Assembly: GCA_036674765.1 (NCBI GenBank)
Contig: JARVKI010000066.1
Location: 62,001 to 126,000, forward strand
Direction: 5' to 3'
Source: Seiridium cupressi
Lineage: Eukaryota > Ascomycota > Sordariomycetes > Amphisphaeriales > Sporocadaceae
DNA length: 64,000 nucleotides
In this document: positions 35,782 to 46,853 of the stretch, piece by piece
Position numbering within the stretch: the stretch's first letter is position 1
Layout of the letters: each line of letters opens with the position of its first letter
Program-made: the position numbers and the translations under genes
The notes under the pieces: generated by a model
The model's database searches: none
What the model was told of the DNA's origin: nothing
What the model saw: the letters and a program-made list of their open reading frames with translations, nothing else

Positions 35782-36975
35782 GTGCCCGGTAATGCAGCAA
35801 ACGTAATATACCTAGGTAACTAAGCATATTCTTCTGTGCAACCCCGGGGGGAACTAACGCATTTTCTAGAAAGCCTTGACAGGCAATAACGGGGCGAAGT
35901 AACGCCGTCAAAAGCCCGAGGATCACGAGCTCGTCTCGCGACCAGGAGGTCGAACTGGGGGTTTATCGTGCCACCTCAACGGGCTTGTGGGGGATGTAAT
36001 GGGATACGGTACAAAAACAATAACGTCTATTATCCGCACTGTGTGGTGCAGTGCGTCTCGTACCACCTAACAGGCTCCTGAAACGCTACCAACAGTTAGC
36101 ATGGTACATGTAGTTCAAGTGGGCATGGCCCGTATTGTATTTGCACAGTATCGTATGAACTGGCAACTAACCGCACAGGGATTATATCAGATAGTAGGGT
36201 ACCTGCCAAGCCACCAACGTCGCCGGGCCCCCTGTTTTGAACTACTGATGATTGAGGTCGAAAAACAGCTGTACCAAAACACTAAGGCGCAAGGCGTTAA
36301 ACCTCAACATCAGATAACTGGTATTCCAATAGCGATCCATCGATGCATAAGAAGACCAGAATTCAGGTCCAACCAAAAACATGTGCTGTTGGGGGAATGA
36401 TCTGATCTGATGCTGTTGGTTGAGAACCGTGCCTCATGAAAGAATCCTTGCCCCGCCAGGTTCTTATTGTAACAAACGTCAGATGATGTTGGCTACTCAG
36501 CGTATTGATTCCTTCAAAAGGCCTAAAGAGAGAACCCAGAACGAGTGATCTCATAGTGACTCTTCATGAACAACCAACAGCATTCACACATGGGATGATT
36601 TATCGACTGCTCGGCGCATACCGGTGTGCTACTTTTAACATCAAACCATAGATTCACAGTGACATCACTTTCTTGGTATTTGAAAAGGACCAGGCGCAGC
36701 GTAGTCGCTGATGACCAGCTCAGGCAATGATGGGAAGCAATATGGCACAACAGTGAGAAATGACGATCTGTCCGTAAAGAGATACTACTATCGACTAATA
36801 TATGCATCAGGAACAGGATTGTAGAGGAATTATATATAAGGACAGCCCATCGCTGCTTCTGATAACCGAGGAAAAAGACAAAAAAACATCTATTTTCTGT
36901 AAACAAGATTATAAAACTCCATTGCAAAGACACTGTATCGTTACCTCAAGTATCACAACACTGTATACCGCGAAC
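35782..36975. other. Intergenic stretch with the second dispersed-repeat copy
   Basis: No gene recognised. It carries repeat copy 2 (36060-36210). AATTATATATAAGG near 36829 is a possible TATA region for the next gene. Confidence 0.4.
36060..36210 (+). repeat. Dispersed repeat, copy 2 (partner near 7800-7930)
   Basis: Shares ordered blocks with 7807-7930, including GAACTGGCAACTA, ACCGCACA and ATATCAG, in the same orientation about 28 kb away. Small indels separate the copies, as in a decayed transposon. Confidence 0.55.
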
Positions 36976-37747
36976 ATGCAATGTAAGAACCATTCTATCT
37001 CCGAAATACACCTATCTAATGGCCCACAGTCAAAAACTCCATTGTAATTGCACTGGCGTCCGCTCTGGTCGCCGCCGCACCTTCCAATGGAACATCTACA
37101 GCACCCCTCCGAGACCAAATCGCGGCTTTGGACCAGGCAGGGGCTTTGAAATGGGAAGACATGGATAGCGGCCGATTTGCAACCATTCCCATGTCGGGCG
37201 ATCGTCGACGTCGCGACAACACGTGGGTGGACAAAATCAGTGGAATTAACCCATCCGATTGGTTAGGAAAGCAATGGCATGACCTTGGCCTGGATGTGCG
37301 CGTCGACGACTTGGCTGGGAGGATTCTCTGCCCTGGAGGTGGCAGCAGCATGCAAGAGTACATTATTGACCAGGGAGCACAGCTGGCTTGTCAAACTTTT
37401 GTATCCAAGAGCATTACTGGCCAGCTTGGTCTCAAAGCCTGGCACGCCTGGGAACAATGGAGCGGCAATGAGTTGACCACCTCAGACGGTAAAGAGGGAT
37501 ATGTTCGATGGCTGATGTAAGTACCGCATCTTTTCCCCATTGACGATGGAAACCGCTGACGGTGCCACCAAATCATAGAGGAAGTGTGAGCGACACCCCT
37601 CACACATTGACCGAAGAATTCTGCGGCGATATGTGCAATGCTGTCAAGGCCGTCTGTATTCAAACTGCAGGTGATACTCAAGGTCAAGCCATATCTGTAG
37701 CCGATTGGATCATTTATGCCGACCCCAACGCCGCGGCGGGCGAGTGA
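36976..37747 (+). CDS. Secreted protein of unknown function with a 7-base first exon
   Basis: Exons 36976-36982, 37030-37516 and 37579-37747 give 220 residues. The first exon holds only ATGCAAT; splicing a 47-base GT-AG intron yields MQFKNSIVIALASALVAAAP, a clean signal peptide that neither exon shows alone, which supports the model. The mature part is acidic and Trp-rich with five Cys (ILCPGG, LACQTF, EFCGDM, MCNAV, AVCIQT), ending near ISVADWIIYADP. I do not recognise the family. Size, signal peptide and even Cys spread suit a small secreted effector-like or cell-wall protein. The frame is intact. Confidence 0.72.
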
Positions 37748-37879
37748 TGTAGTTTTTCTGCACAGTGACTTTAAAGCTCCTGAGAACGGAGAAGTGGAAT
37801 AGGATTTGTTTAGTTAGTGCTTTAGTTTAAGAGGGTCACAAAGGCTTTGCTTCAAGGTCCCCCACAAAGTGTGTAAATT

Positions 37880-38257
37880 ACAAAAGCTGGAGAGCTGGAA
37901 TTAAGCTCCAAGCTTTCATCTAAATATTCTAAGCTGACAGCAGCCGCCAACAGCTGTCATTAGCTGGCGCTAGCGCCAGTCCGTGACATTTAGCTTGATT
38001 TGTTAATTTATCATTCGTTTTCATTATTTTATTAATTAAAAACTATAATAACTTTGATATAGATTTATTTATATATAAAAGGTATATAACTAGTTAAGTT
38101 TAAAACTTAAAAAAAAATATTATAAAAGGGTTTAAAAACGCTAAGCTAATGCGGGGTAACAAATAGAATGGTTAGATTGTTAAGGTTTTATCGTTATTGT
38201 GACGGCGCGGCCCCACCAGGGGTTAGTTAGGAAGCTCCAGCTCCGAAGGAGCTGGAG
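37880..38257. repeat. AT-rich block bounded by AGCTGGAGAG-containing ends and a hairpin
   Basis: A very AT-rich core (about 37990-38140) is bounded on the left by AAGCTGGAGAGCTGG (near 37883) and on the right by a perfect hairpin, CTCCAGCTCC-GAA-GGAGCTGGAG (38235-38257). The shared AGCTGGAGAG words and the terminal hairpin suggest a small non-autonomous element. No target-site duplication was identified, so this remains a guess. Confidence 0.35.
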
Positions 38258-39374
38258 AGTATCTTTAGATTCTTCATCAATTCGACTTTTTGGTTGAGCC
38301 AAGCCTTAACTGGGAGCAGACCGTGACAGTTATCCGTTTAAAATGGACAATTTAAACGGGCCGTATAATCTTATATCAGATGTTGGATATGGTGCCTCAT
38401 TTTTTGGAGGCGAAGTTGCCCATAATGAGCAGCACCAAAGCACATAGATCAGCCCTTTGGCGGCTGGATTAGTACTCGGTTCGGTAACGACGGGGGAATT
38501 CGCGGTATTGTATGTATTTTACCATTTTTGATGTGTAAAGTTTTGTCTTCCTTTTGAGGAGCTGGTCAGAGTGATTAATCGCAGACCGTCGAACTCGATA
38601 GCCTCGGTTATTGGTGCAAGTCATTATTGGTGATCTGTGGCGATGGGCTGGTTCATGGTTGAGCACATTCTTTCATGAGTATCACTCATGGACCTATTAG
38701 GGCGAATTGTTTCATTGGACTGGCCATCTCCCAAAACCTGCCTTTTAATGTCAATGACTACTTACGTGTCGGTTGGCTCTTATCTAACCTGTTTCAAACT
38801 AGCTTTTCGAGACAGGTTGTCACGTTGCAGGAAATCACCTGAAAAAGCTCTGAACATGTATTTGCGAGGAGTTACTGATCCATATGGATAATATCATCTA
38901 CCTTGGCAGGATTCTTGAGGAAGGAGAAATGCGGATGGATGAGGAGCGGACGAAATGGCTGGCCAATTGCACTGAAATTCGAGCGCTCTCTCTGATGGAT
39001 ATATAGGTGGTAAAGTGAGTATCGGCGTTAGATTTCCGTGCTGCTCGTTACATCAATCATGGTGCCATCAGGCCTGCGCTGGAAGGGTGAAGCTGGTTCG
39101 AGCATAGTTCAAGTTGCCGATGATGCACAAGTGGCTTGCGTCGGCAAAAGCGAGGTCAACTAACTGAAGGTGTGGGAATAATATGTAACGACTTGAGTCT
39201 ATACTTAATCTTCCCGATCACAGCTGCTCCACGGCAGATACCGTGATAGGCCAGCTACAGTCACATGTAACTGGACCAGCATCCGGGAAATCCATCTCTT
39301 TACACCACACAACACACACCACACTTCAGCCCCCAATTGTGACCATACCAATAAGCTTTTAAGAGTTGATCGAA

Positions 39375-39383
39375 TATAAAAGG
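39375..39383 (+). promoter_or_regulatory. TATA box of the Hce2-like gene
   Basis: TATAAAAGG, 109 bases upstream of the ATG at 39492. Confidence 0.5.
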
Positions 39384-39491
39384 TTGCCCAGTCTCGTTGA
39401 AATTAAGGACTAATTCTCAACTAACATCTAAACCCGGCTTTTCAAGACTGTTTAGCTGTCACCATTTATATCCCTGAAGAACTTCGTTAAA

Positions 39492-39944
39492 ATGCAATCC
39501 CGCATAGCCATCATCCTTATCCCTGGTATGATGTTTGCCAACGCTACCCCTTTAGCCTCCTTGCGCGACTACAGTGCCGTTCTAGAGCAGCGGGATATGA
39601 TTAACGGCTGCGAATAATCAACCTTTGAGGACGAAACATCGGGCGGCTCAGCCCTGGCCTCCGACTGCCAAGTTATTCTCGGCAGCATCGGTGCCGGTGG
39701 AGAACACCACCAGCTTCTGCAGAACAACACCTGTGCCTTCGGGGTAGGGGAGGACAGATCAATGAACGCAGCGTATATAGGCAATGCGGACATTATCGGC
39801 GTGATCACGGACTCGATATGCAAGTTCACCCGAGATGGCAAGGATGGCGCACAGGGCGCCATTGGCTGTCAGAGTTTAAAGGGCCTTGTGGAAGGTGCGG
39901 ACATGACTTGGGGTATCTACCATAATCAGTTGGCCGAGGTGTAA
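39492..39944 (+). pseudogene. Hce2/Ecp2-like effector with a premature stop
   Basis: One frame from the ATG at 39492 to the TAA at 39942-39944, interrupted by a TAA at 39615-39617 (codon 42). A signal peptide (about residues 1-18) is followed by the family phrases INGCE just before the stop and, after it, STFEDETSGGS, DCQVILGSI, NNTCAFGV, YIGNADIIGVI and GAIGCQ. This order matches the Hce2 domain, homologous to Cladosporium Ecp2, a secreted necrosis-related effector. The stop lies early in the domain. The frame is otherwise open, so the loss looks recent. A polymorphism or a base-call error is possible. Confidence 0.7.
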
Positions 39945-40550
39945 AGAAGCCTGTTGCAACAAACGTGTAGGACGAGATAGTTAAGGCTCGATGGCAGGCT
40001 TCAAGGAGCACGGCGTGTGAATATATTCAAGGTGCGTGGCAAAAACACAAGAGGTAGAGGAAGTCATTCAAATTACATTCATTGAAGAGCAACAACGCTT
40101 TAACGACTCACTAAAGAGAGAAAGTTGGGCCAGGATCAGCAATCATCTACAGAATACTCGAGCAATGCAAGATCGCAGCCAGTCGCGTAAATAAGCTTGA
40201 GAGTGTATACTGTGCATCGTTAAGGAACCCTTGATAATCTAAATTCATACCGAAGAGGTCCATTAGCATGTCCGCTGTGGCTAGTAGGCAGGCCATATTG
40301 TCGGTTGAGCATAGAACAAGGGGATCGTTACACTCAGATGCCTTGCCTGAATTTGTTAATCGTAAGGGTGCACCAAGAAAATGACTAAAACGATCCTGGC
40401 GCCTGAGCAGGCCGGCGCTGCCGAGAAGATGGGATGATGGTTGGATCTGCGGAGTTATCAACGTGTAGTGCTTGTATCAATCATTTGAGTGCTCAACATA
40501 TTGCCTCGCCTCTAACCCCTTAGGTAGGGTTGCGACGGACGCATGCTCTA
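39945..40550. other. Short intergenic stretch
   Basis: About 600 bases between the effector relic and the palindrome. Nothing recognised. Confidence 0.4.
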
Positions 40551-40642
40551 CTACATACATGTAGACTTAGGTCTCATGCTAGGGCGTCGCAGCAGGCCTG
40601 CGAAAGCGTGCCAGCACACCTAGCCTGCCTACATGTATGTAG
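40551..40642. repeat. 92-bp imperfect palindrome with 14-bp perfect ends
   Basis: CTACATACATGTAG (40551-40564) is the exact reverse complement of CTACATGTATGTAG (40629-40642). The interior is also partly symmetric (GCTAGG on the left, CCTAGC on the right, GCAGGCCTGC at the centre). The size and symmetry recall a foldback MITE. Confidence 0.6.
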
Positions 40643-41270
40643 CTAACCAGGAGCACCCACTTATGCTACGCACCCACTTTCGCAGCGCCAACCTCCGACA
40701 TGTCAACAACGACCTCCTTCCACAAAACGCGCCATTTCTCAGCCAATTTTGAAGCAATTTAGCTGAGTCTTTGAGGGTGACTAAAGCAATTGAATGTGGC
40801 ATTAATGAAGCAGTTGTTTTTGATGGGAGGCGGCGAAATATAGAGCCGCGCAGCCCGCGGCTTTGGGGTACAGCTATCCATACTATCACGACGGAGGTAC
40901 GGCGCGCGACCGCACTCCCTGGCCTACGAAGCCGAGTGGACGTTGTCGAATTTATAAGACAAGGAGTTTGAAGAGTACATCTCACACGGTTAGGATTCGC
41001 AAGAATTGGGTGTCCAAGTTCCTCAACCGCCACGCCCACCTGCAGACTAAAGTCGGACGGGTAATCGACACCTAACTAGAGGATAAATATGCTTAACCGG
41101 GAGGTAATCGATGGCTTCTACATGTTGGTAGATGGCCTCCAAAAACAGTATGATATAGAGACTGAAGACCGATACAATATGCATGAAACTGGAGTCCAAG
41201 ACGGCGAGCCTGGAGACGGTACCGTCGTGGGTACGTTAAGATTATGTCGGGCGCGTATCTAGAATTCAGG
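40643..41270 (+). mobile_element. Pogo/Tc5-type DNA transposon relic
   Basis: Broken plus-strand text includes TKAIECGINEA, then VRIRKNWVSKFLNRHAHLQT, the HTH/CENPB-type DNA-binding block, and near 41140-41200 QYDIETEDRYNMHETG, matching the start of the DDE block (Y-N-x-D-E-T-G; the key Asp is His here). Several stops and frame changes lie between. Fot1-like elements of this class are abundant in ascomycetes. The ends were not defined; the palindrome next door may be related. Confidence 0.6.
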
Positions 41271-41653
41271 AACCTCAGGCTGGATAAGTGCGCTGCAGTA
41301 TATTAGCGCGCTTGTGTGCCACAGATTGACCACTTATAAACTTAAAGGAACCACGCTTAGTGATTCACATGAACTACTGCTTGAGGCAACCGCATTTGAT
41401 TTCGAAAGCTGGACTGTTCCGGCTTGACGTCATGTCAATGAGTACTACCGCTATTGGCCTCACTTTGCAGTCATTATAAAATTTGAGATGTACAGTTATT
41501 AACTAGCCATGGATCATCAAAAAGGTATGAGTTTATATAAAATAAAGCGATAGAAGGATACATAATATAATCACCCATTGGCTTTCGCCTCCACGGGCAA
41601 TATTGAAAGAGGGACGCGAGACTACGCGGACTATATTCGCTATGAATTACTCC
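41271..41653. other. Short intergenic stretch
   Basis: About 380 bases downstream of the transposon relic; nothing recognised. Confidence 0.35.
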
Positions 41654-43375
41654 TCATATGTGGTGGTGTCTCCGAGCATGACAGCCATGGGCATGGACAT
41701 GATCCGTCGGTTGACTGGAGTATGAGACTCCAATAGATAACCCCGTCGACTGCCCCGGGGTGGAGGTCATGGTCAATGCCTGGGATGGCGTAGCAACCGG
41801 GTACGACTGGCCTTGTGCCGCACTCGGTGCAACAGATGCAGTGCCTGTGCTAGTTGCAGCGGCAGTCGAAGGAGCCGACCCAGTAGGGTCTATGATTGAA
41901 GGTGAGAAGCTGGATGGTAGCGCAGAGCTCCTTGTGGAAGAAGTCACAGTGGTCGCAGACGCAGAGGTTGTGGCGTATGATGTGTCGTTAACATCTCGAT
42001 GATACAGCAATGAGCCCCAACCGAGACCGTCAAAAAGCCAAGATGTGCCTCCCGAAACTCCGGCTCCTGGCTCAAACCCTCCGTACTGATCCAAGCTATA
42101 GTTCAGGTACGCCGTAGTCCAAGGCGCGTCCATCCCTTTGATTTGCACGTAGTGAGCATACAGTAGCTCCCAGGTTGGACGGGTCGTGCCACGAGAACTG
42201 TTGCTGATGGTGTCGAAGCTGACGATACCGTTCGTGTATGGCTCAAATTCAACGTCATGCCCAAGATTGTAACGAGCGAAATACTCCGCGCTGTTCAAGC
42301 CATTAGCACGACAACAGACAGCGCAATATCGCGGACCTACCCTTGGAGAATGCGACTGTCATTGTAGCCGAATAAATCTTCCCCTTGATTCCAAGCCTGC
42401 TGTCCGATAACGCCCAGCATTTGCCAGTCAAGCCCGGAATGCCCCTGATCTCGACCAGACTCCTGACCTTGGCCGAGTGAGGCTCCCGTATCGGGGTCGA
42501 TGACGATGTTGGTCACTGCGTTGTTGATACAGCCGTTGCCCTCTCCATTCTTGAAATAGTCGACGGCGAAGTCCCAGAGCGTCGAGTTGTCGGTTAACAC
42601 AGCAATGGCCATCGTCGAAGCCAAGTTTCCTAGTTCCCAATTGGCGAAGAAATGCTTAAAGTTATGCTCAGACCCGAGCACGTGGTTCAAGAAGTCGAGG
42701 TTCATCGGGAGGAAAACCGTCGTCATCATGGATTTGAACACATCGAAGCCATCTGCCACGAATGGCTCGTAGTCGCGGAGGAGTTCTCCCGCGTTCGCGA
42801 ACTCGTGTCCTTGAAACCCTGCCGCCAGGTAGGCATCATCTGTGCCGCCAACGGTCTCCAAAGTTTCCCCCCATGTTTTCAAGACGTTGGCTGCAGCATC
42901 AGCATATGAGTCATTGCCAGATAGCTTCCACCTCAGAGCGAGGGCAAATGCGGCTGCAGCATCCGTCCACATTAGATCTGTATTTTCCGTGTGCACACCA
43001 TCGGTTCCTCGATAGACGGCACTGACTGCATTGGGTGTGTACTGTAACGCCTAGAGGTCAGTGATTTCTTCTCCGAGTGCCCTTGAGCAGGTCTGGGGAG
43101 TCAAATCTCATGCTCCAAGAGCAGAAATTCTCAACCAGGAAATGCCCACGACTGGAATAGGATGTAGAAGGCAGGAGATAATCCCGAGTGTTGCTTACGG
43201 AAGCGCTAGCAACTTTGCAACTGGTGAGCTGGGCGTATGAGTTATTCCACGGAGCTCGGTGTAAATTGGCGCTAGCACGATCCAGGTCGGCGTCGGTGAC
43301 TAGTAGACCTGGATGCACGAATGACTGAATGCTAAGCGAAATGAAGGAAGTGAAAAGAATGTATATGGTCAACAT
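41654..43375 (-). CDS. Secreted alginate-lyase-domain polysaccharide lyase with Ser/Thr-rich tail
   Basis: Three exons on the minus strand (43375-43199, 43050-42341, 42290-41654) give 507 residues; both introns are GT-AG and keep the frame. A signal peptide (residues 1-18) is followed by HPGLLVTDADLDRA, DAAAAFALALRWKLSGN, GFQGHEFANAGELLRDYEPF, NFKHFFANWELGNLASTMAI, then GQESGRDQGHSGLDWQMLG and AEYFARYNLGHDVEF. This is the alpha/alpha-toroid fold of the alginate-lyase/PL38-like lyases. The N-W and GRDQGH blocks hold the likely catalytic Asn, His and Arg. The substrate is probably a uronan such as glucuronan or alginate. The C-terminal 95 residues are Ser/Thr/Ala-rich and end in His/Arg (CHARRHHH), probably glycosylated. 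No GPI signal is evident. The frame is intact. Confidence 0.83.
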
Positions 43376-44833
43376 CTTGAAGCCAAAGTGGTAGTAATGA
43401 ACGAATTGAATCTAACTAGGAAGAAAGCATGTAGCAGGCACACCCGCTGGGACCCCGACGGGAGTCAACGACAGACATTTATTGAGCAATTCTCTATTCT
43501 ATATGAAGGCCGAGGGAGGAACAGGGATGGTCAGATACCCAAATTAAAGGTCCCCTGCCCTGAAACAGGCCTAGCATGTCAATCCTGCTCGCCGACCGAT
43601 AACAGTGGGTCTCGCTACTACTGGCTGCTGGTTTTCTGAATAAGGTTTCGGTATTCTAGCTGATCCGTATGGTGTATCTCCGGAGTATGTAGCCTGAAAT
43701 GAAGCAAGGGTCATACAGCTATGGCCGAGTTAAATGAATGTGATCGAAAAGAGAGTTCAAGCCGTCGCTAGCGATCTCGGCCTGATTACATCCCTACATC
43801 CCACCGAGAAAGAGTTTTTAGTATGGCCTACATCATCGGTAGTGGCTGACAGGCTTGGCGGAGGCGTGCTATGCCGCGACAACGACGATGGACATTAGGC
43901 TATCATTTGTTCAATGCCTGATCCTTTTCTCTCAGATAGAGTCTGTGATACTGCACCCGAGTCCTCGAGTAACTCGTGTAAGCATATGAAGCTTCCCGTG
44001 GACCGCATCATGAAAACCCCCGAACCTGCGGAGGCGGTCCGGGACATTGTCCGGCGCCGAACCCGGAAAACTTCGCCGTCCTGCAATGACCAATTGTTTC
44101 AAACTGGATGTTGATCATTCCTTCTAGGTTAAACTAGGGCTCGATGCCTGGCCTTTTTTTTCTTTATTTTGTATTTTTTTATAAATCCTTTTTGGCTCTC
44201 CGATATTCCTGCTAAACCAGTTTCAATCCGGGTCGTTGCGCTGAACGAAATGTGGCCAGCCTAGCAATCGTCAATATTCAAGGGGGTTAACTCACGGAGT
44301 TTTGCTGTCCTATCAATACAGGAACAGTAGTTCAATAGACAAGTAAATACGTTAGGAATTACAGGTTTCGTAATCACCATGGTCTAAGTGCTTTGAAGCA
44401 TTGCATCAAAGAATTTGCCAAGCAGCTAAGTAGTTGCATAGGGAAGACTTCAATGTGCGAAGAAGAGATATTGCTCTTTCTGGCGTGTTGATGTTGATCG
44501 ACTGATGATGGGAAGTTTCCTTGTCGCCAAATCAGGAATGTAACATTCCGTGTAGAACTTTTGTGCAAACGGATCACTAACTCCTACGTCGCAAGAGACA
44601 AGTTAGCAAAGGATGTCTCTCTTGCAGCATGCATGATAGGATAACGTACGCCAAGACCGACAATCATAGAACATACGTCGTCCCAAGAAGTAGATGAAGC
44701 GCCTTGAGCTTGACGGAGGACGTAGATGATGCTTGCCTGTGTTGCTGCCAGCAGAGTCATGGTATCTTAAGTATCTATCGGGTGATATTTTATATCAGAA
44801 CCGGCCAAACTTTGCGCGGGCCATGGTCAGTTC
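43376..44833. other. Intergenic stretch, nothing recognised
   Basis: About 1.45 kb. A T-rich tract lies near 44150-44190. Short frames carry no motif. Confidence 0.4.
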
Positions 44834-45776
44834 TTACTCACATCTCTTAGCAGTTTCTTTTGCTCTTCTACGATCACTTTTGATAGCGCTGTTCTCACCA
44901 TTTCTCGAAAGAGATAATCGCACAACCGTAGTGCACATGGCCAAAGGACTGGGAAAACAGAGATACATTCCCTCTTTAACACATGACCAGATCTGTTTGT
45001 CGTCTAGCACGCACTTAGGATATATGAAAGGCGGTAAATGCTCTTTGAATAGCATATTCTGAAACTCCCTGACTTGACTCAACATTCAGGAATGATTTTC
45101 TGGTAAGGGTTTTGTTCTGTACCAGGACGTCGAAGTACATTCCAGCTACCTCGATAGCCTCGTTATCAGCTGATGAAGACCTGTGATAAGAAGTCCACGA
45201 TGGAGGAATTGACTTAAGCATTACCCAAAAAGTGGGAGTCCTTCGAGGACTCACCACCCGGCGCCTTTGAGCTTGGAACCCATTGGACTCGTCTCTGGAA
45301 TTTTCATCTGATAGCCGCATATGTACACCATCATATTTGTTTCCAGAGAGTGTAAGGAGAGGTGATTCTTCCCCCAATGTCCCCTTATTTGAGTCAAGTG
45401 GTTCGTTGGCCAAGCAATGATTTGAGCGGTGGAGCTCTCGGTCCAGCATAGATTCGAGATCCGCGGAGTTTGAGAAACTTGTGGCCAAATCATCCTCATT
45501 TTCATACAAGGACAACGCCAGATCAGTTTCGAGCTCGTTTAATGATGTGGCATGGTCCTGATTGGGTGAATGCAACTGATCAGAGCACCGTGAGATCAGG
45601 CTAGCGGATATACGAGAGATTTCCGTGTTCCGAGAGTATGGAGTGGATTCCGAGAAAAGATTTCCGTAGTTGCACGACAACCTACGCTCCCAGCATCGCA
45701 CGCAGGCGTAGTCGCGGCTACATCGAGCCTTGGCTGCCAGACACAGATTGCATGATTTCTTTCAAAAGAAGGGCAT
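44834..45776 (-). pseudogene. Zn2Cys6 transcription factor, broken at codon 5 and downstream
   Basis: From the ATG at 45776 the frame meets TGA at 45762-45764 (codon 5), then gives a perfect binuclear zinc cluster: SCNLCLAAKARCSRDYACVR followed by CWERRLSCNY, spacing C-x2-C-x6-C-x5-C-x2-C-x6-C. The TGA fits a former Arg (CGA). The middle is Ser/Glu-rich. The frame ends at 45015. An overlapping frame (44834-45085) carries the expected C-terminal phrasing HLPPFIYPKC, then PLAMCTTVVRLSLSRNG, so a one-base shift near 45080 is likely. The layout fits pathway-specific (AflR-like) cluster regulators, but no biosynthetic gene lies beside it. It may be the residue of a lost cluster. Confidence 0.7.
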
Positions 45777-46853
45777 TTTGGGCGTTAGGTCTCGACGAAT
45801 CCTTCAATAAACTTGTCTGCAGATATCATACCGAGAGAGGCTGTTGGGACTGACGGGACCAGCGGAAGTAAGGGCCAGTGTTGGGAATTTGCGTCTGTGT
45901 TTATAAGCAGACCATATCCGCAGCTTGGAGTAGGCGTCATCGGAGTTCAAGTGGGAGCTAAAAATAATTATTTACATTTTAAGTTTTACTTACTTTTTCA
46001 TTGTAATTACGTTTAAAAGGAGGCATTAAATAATTTATCAATATTAATTAAATTTAAACGCATAAATCTTTTGTTTCTTTCTAACTAGTTCTTAAAACGT
46101 TTACTCAGGCCTTGGGAGACTTCTTAGACGTGTAGGGTCTATCAAAGTCCCAATACACCTTTTTCCTATTATTAACCTTTCGAACGGTCAAGTGGTAGAT
46201 CCAGCATATCGTAAGACATCACTCGATCAAATATTTGTTCAAACAAGTCTGGATATGTTCAAAGTAGTGGCATTGGTGCCTCAAAATGGACCAGCTTCAT
46301 GCATCATATGCATCGTCTGTGGCAGGGTCTATTCGGTTAGTCGACTGGAAGGTTTGGAATTCGAGCAAAACCTAGGCGGCTGTCTCAGTCTTTGGTTTAC
46401 CCAAGCAGGCCGACTGCGATGAAGGTTTCAATCTCGTGCAGACCTCAAGCCATGCCCGATAATAACGGGTCACATTCATTAACCAGTGGTACCATTACAG
46501 ATAACATAAGCAACAAGACTATCCTAAGATACAAAGCTCCGTCGCCTGGTGCAACCTTGAAGAACATTTAAAAGGTTACGCAACAAACCATTATCATGCT
46601 TCAGCGAGTATGTTGCAGTTGCTGTATGCGTTCATATATACGGAGTCATGTACACTATCGATAGTCTATAAAGGATGGGGTGATAGTGAGATATGTACTG
46701 TATTAATATAAGCATAGAACGATCCAATTTGATTGCCAAATTAGCAAAAGTAAACCTGGCATCACTCTAATTTGAGTTTCGAATTTTCTATGTCTCCTCG
46801 GTTAATCTGCGCATAAGTAAATCCTCTGCTCGCTTTTCTCTTGTTCGCTAAGT
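45777..46853. other. Intergenic stretch with AT-rich block
   Basis: AT-rich from about 45960 to 46110 (long A/T runs), which suggests point-mutated repeat DNA. No gene seen. Confidence 0.45.

Larger units (their letters stand above)
37748..39491. other. Intergenic stretch with an AT-rich island
   Basis: No gene recognised. It includes the AT-rich element-like block at 37880-38257 (listed separately) and the TATA box of the Hce2-like gene at its right end. Confidence 0.4.
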
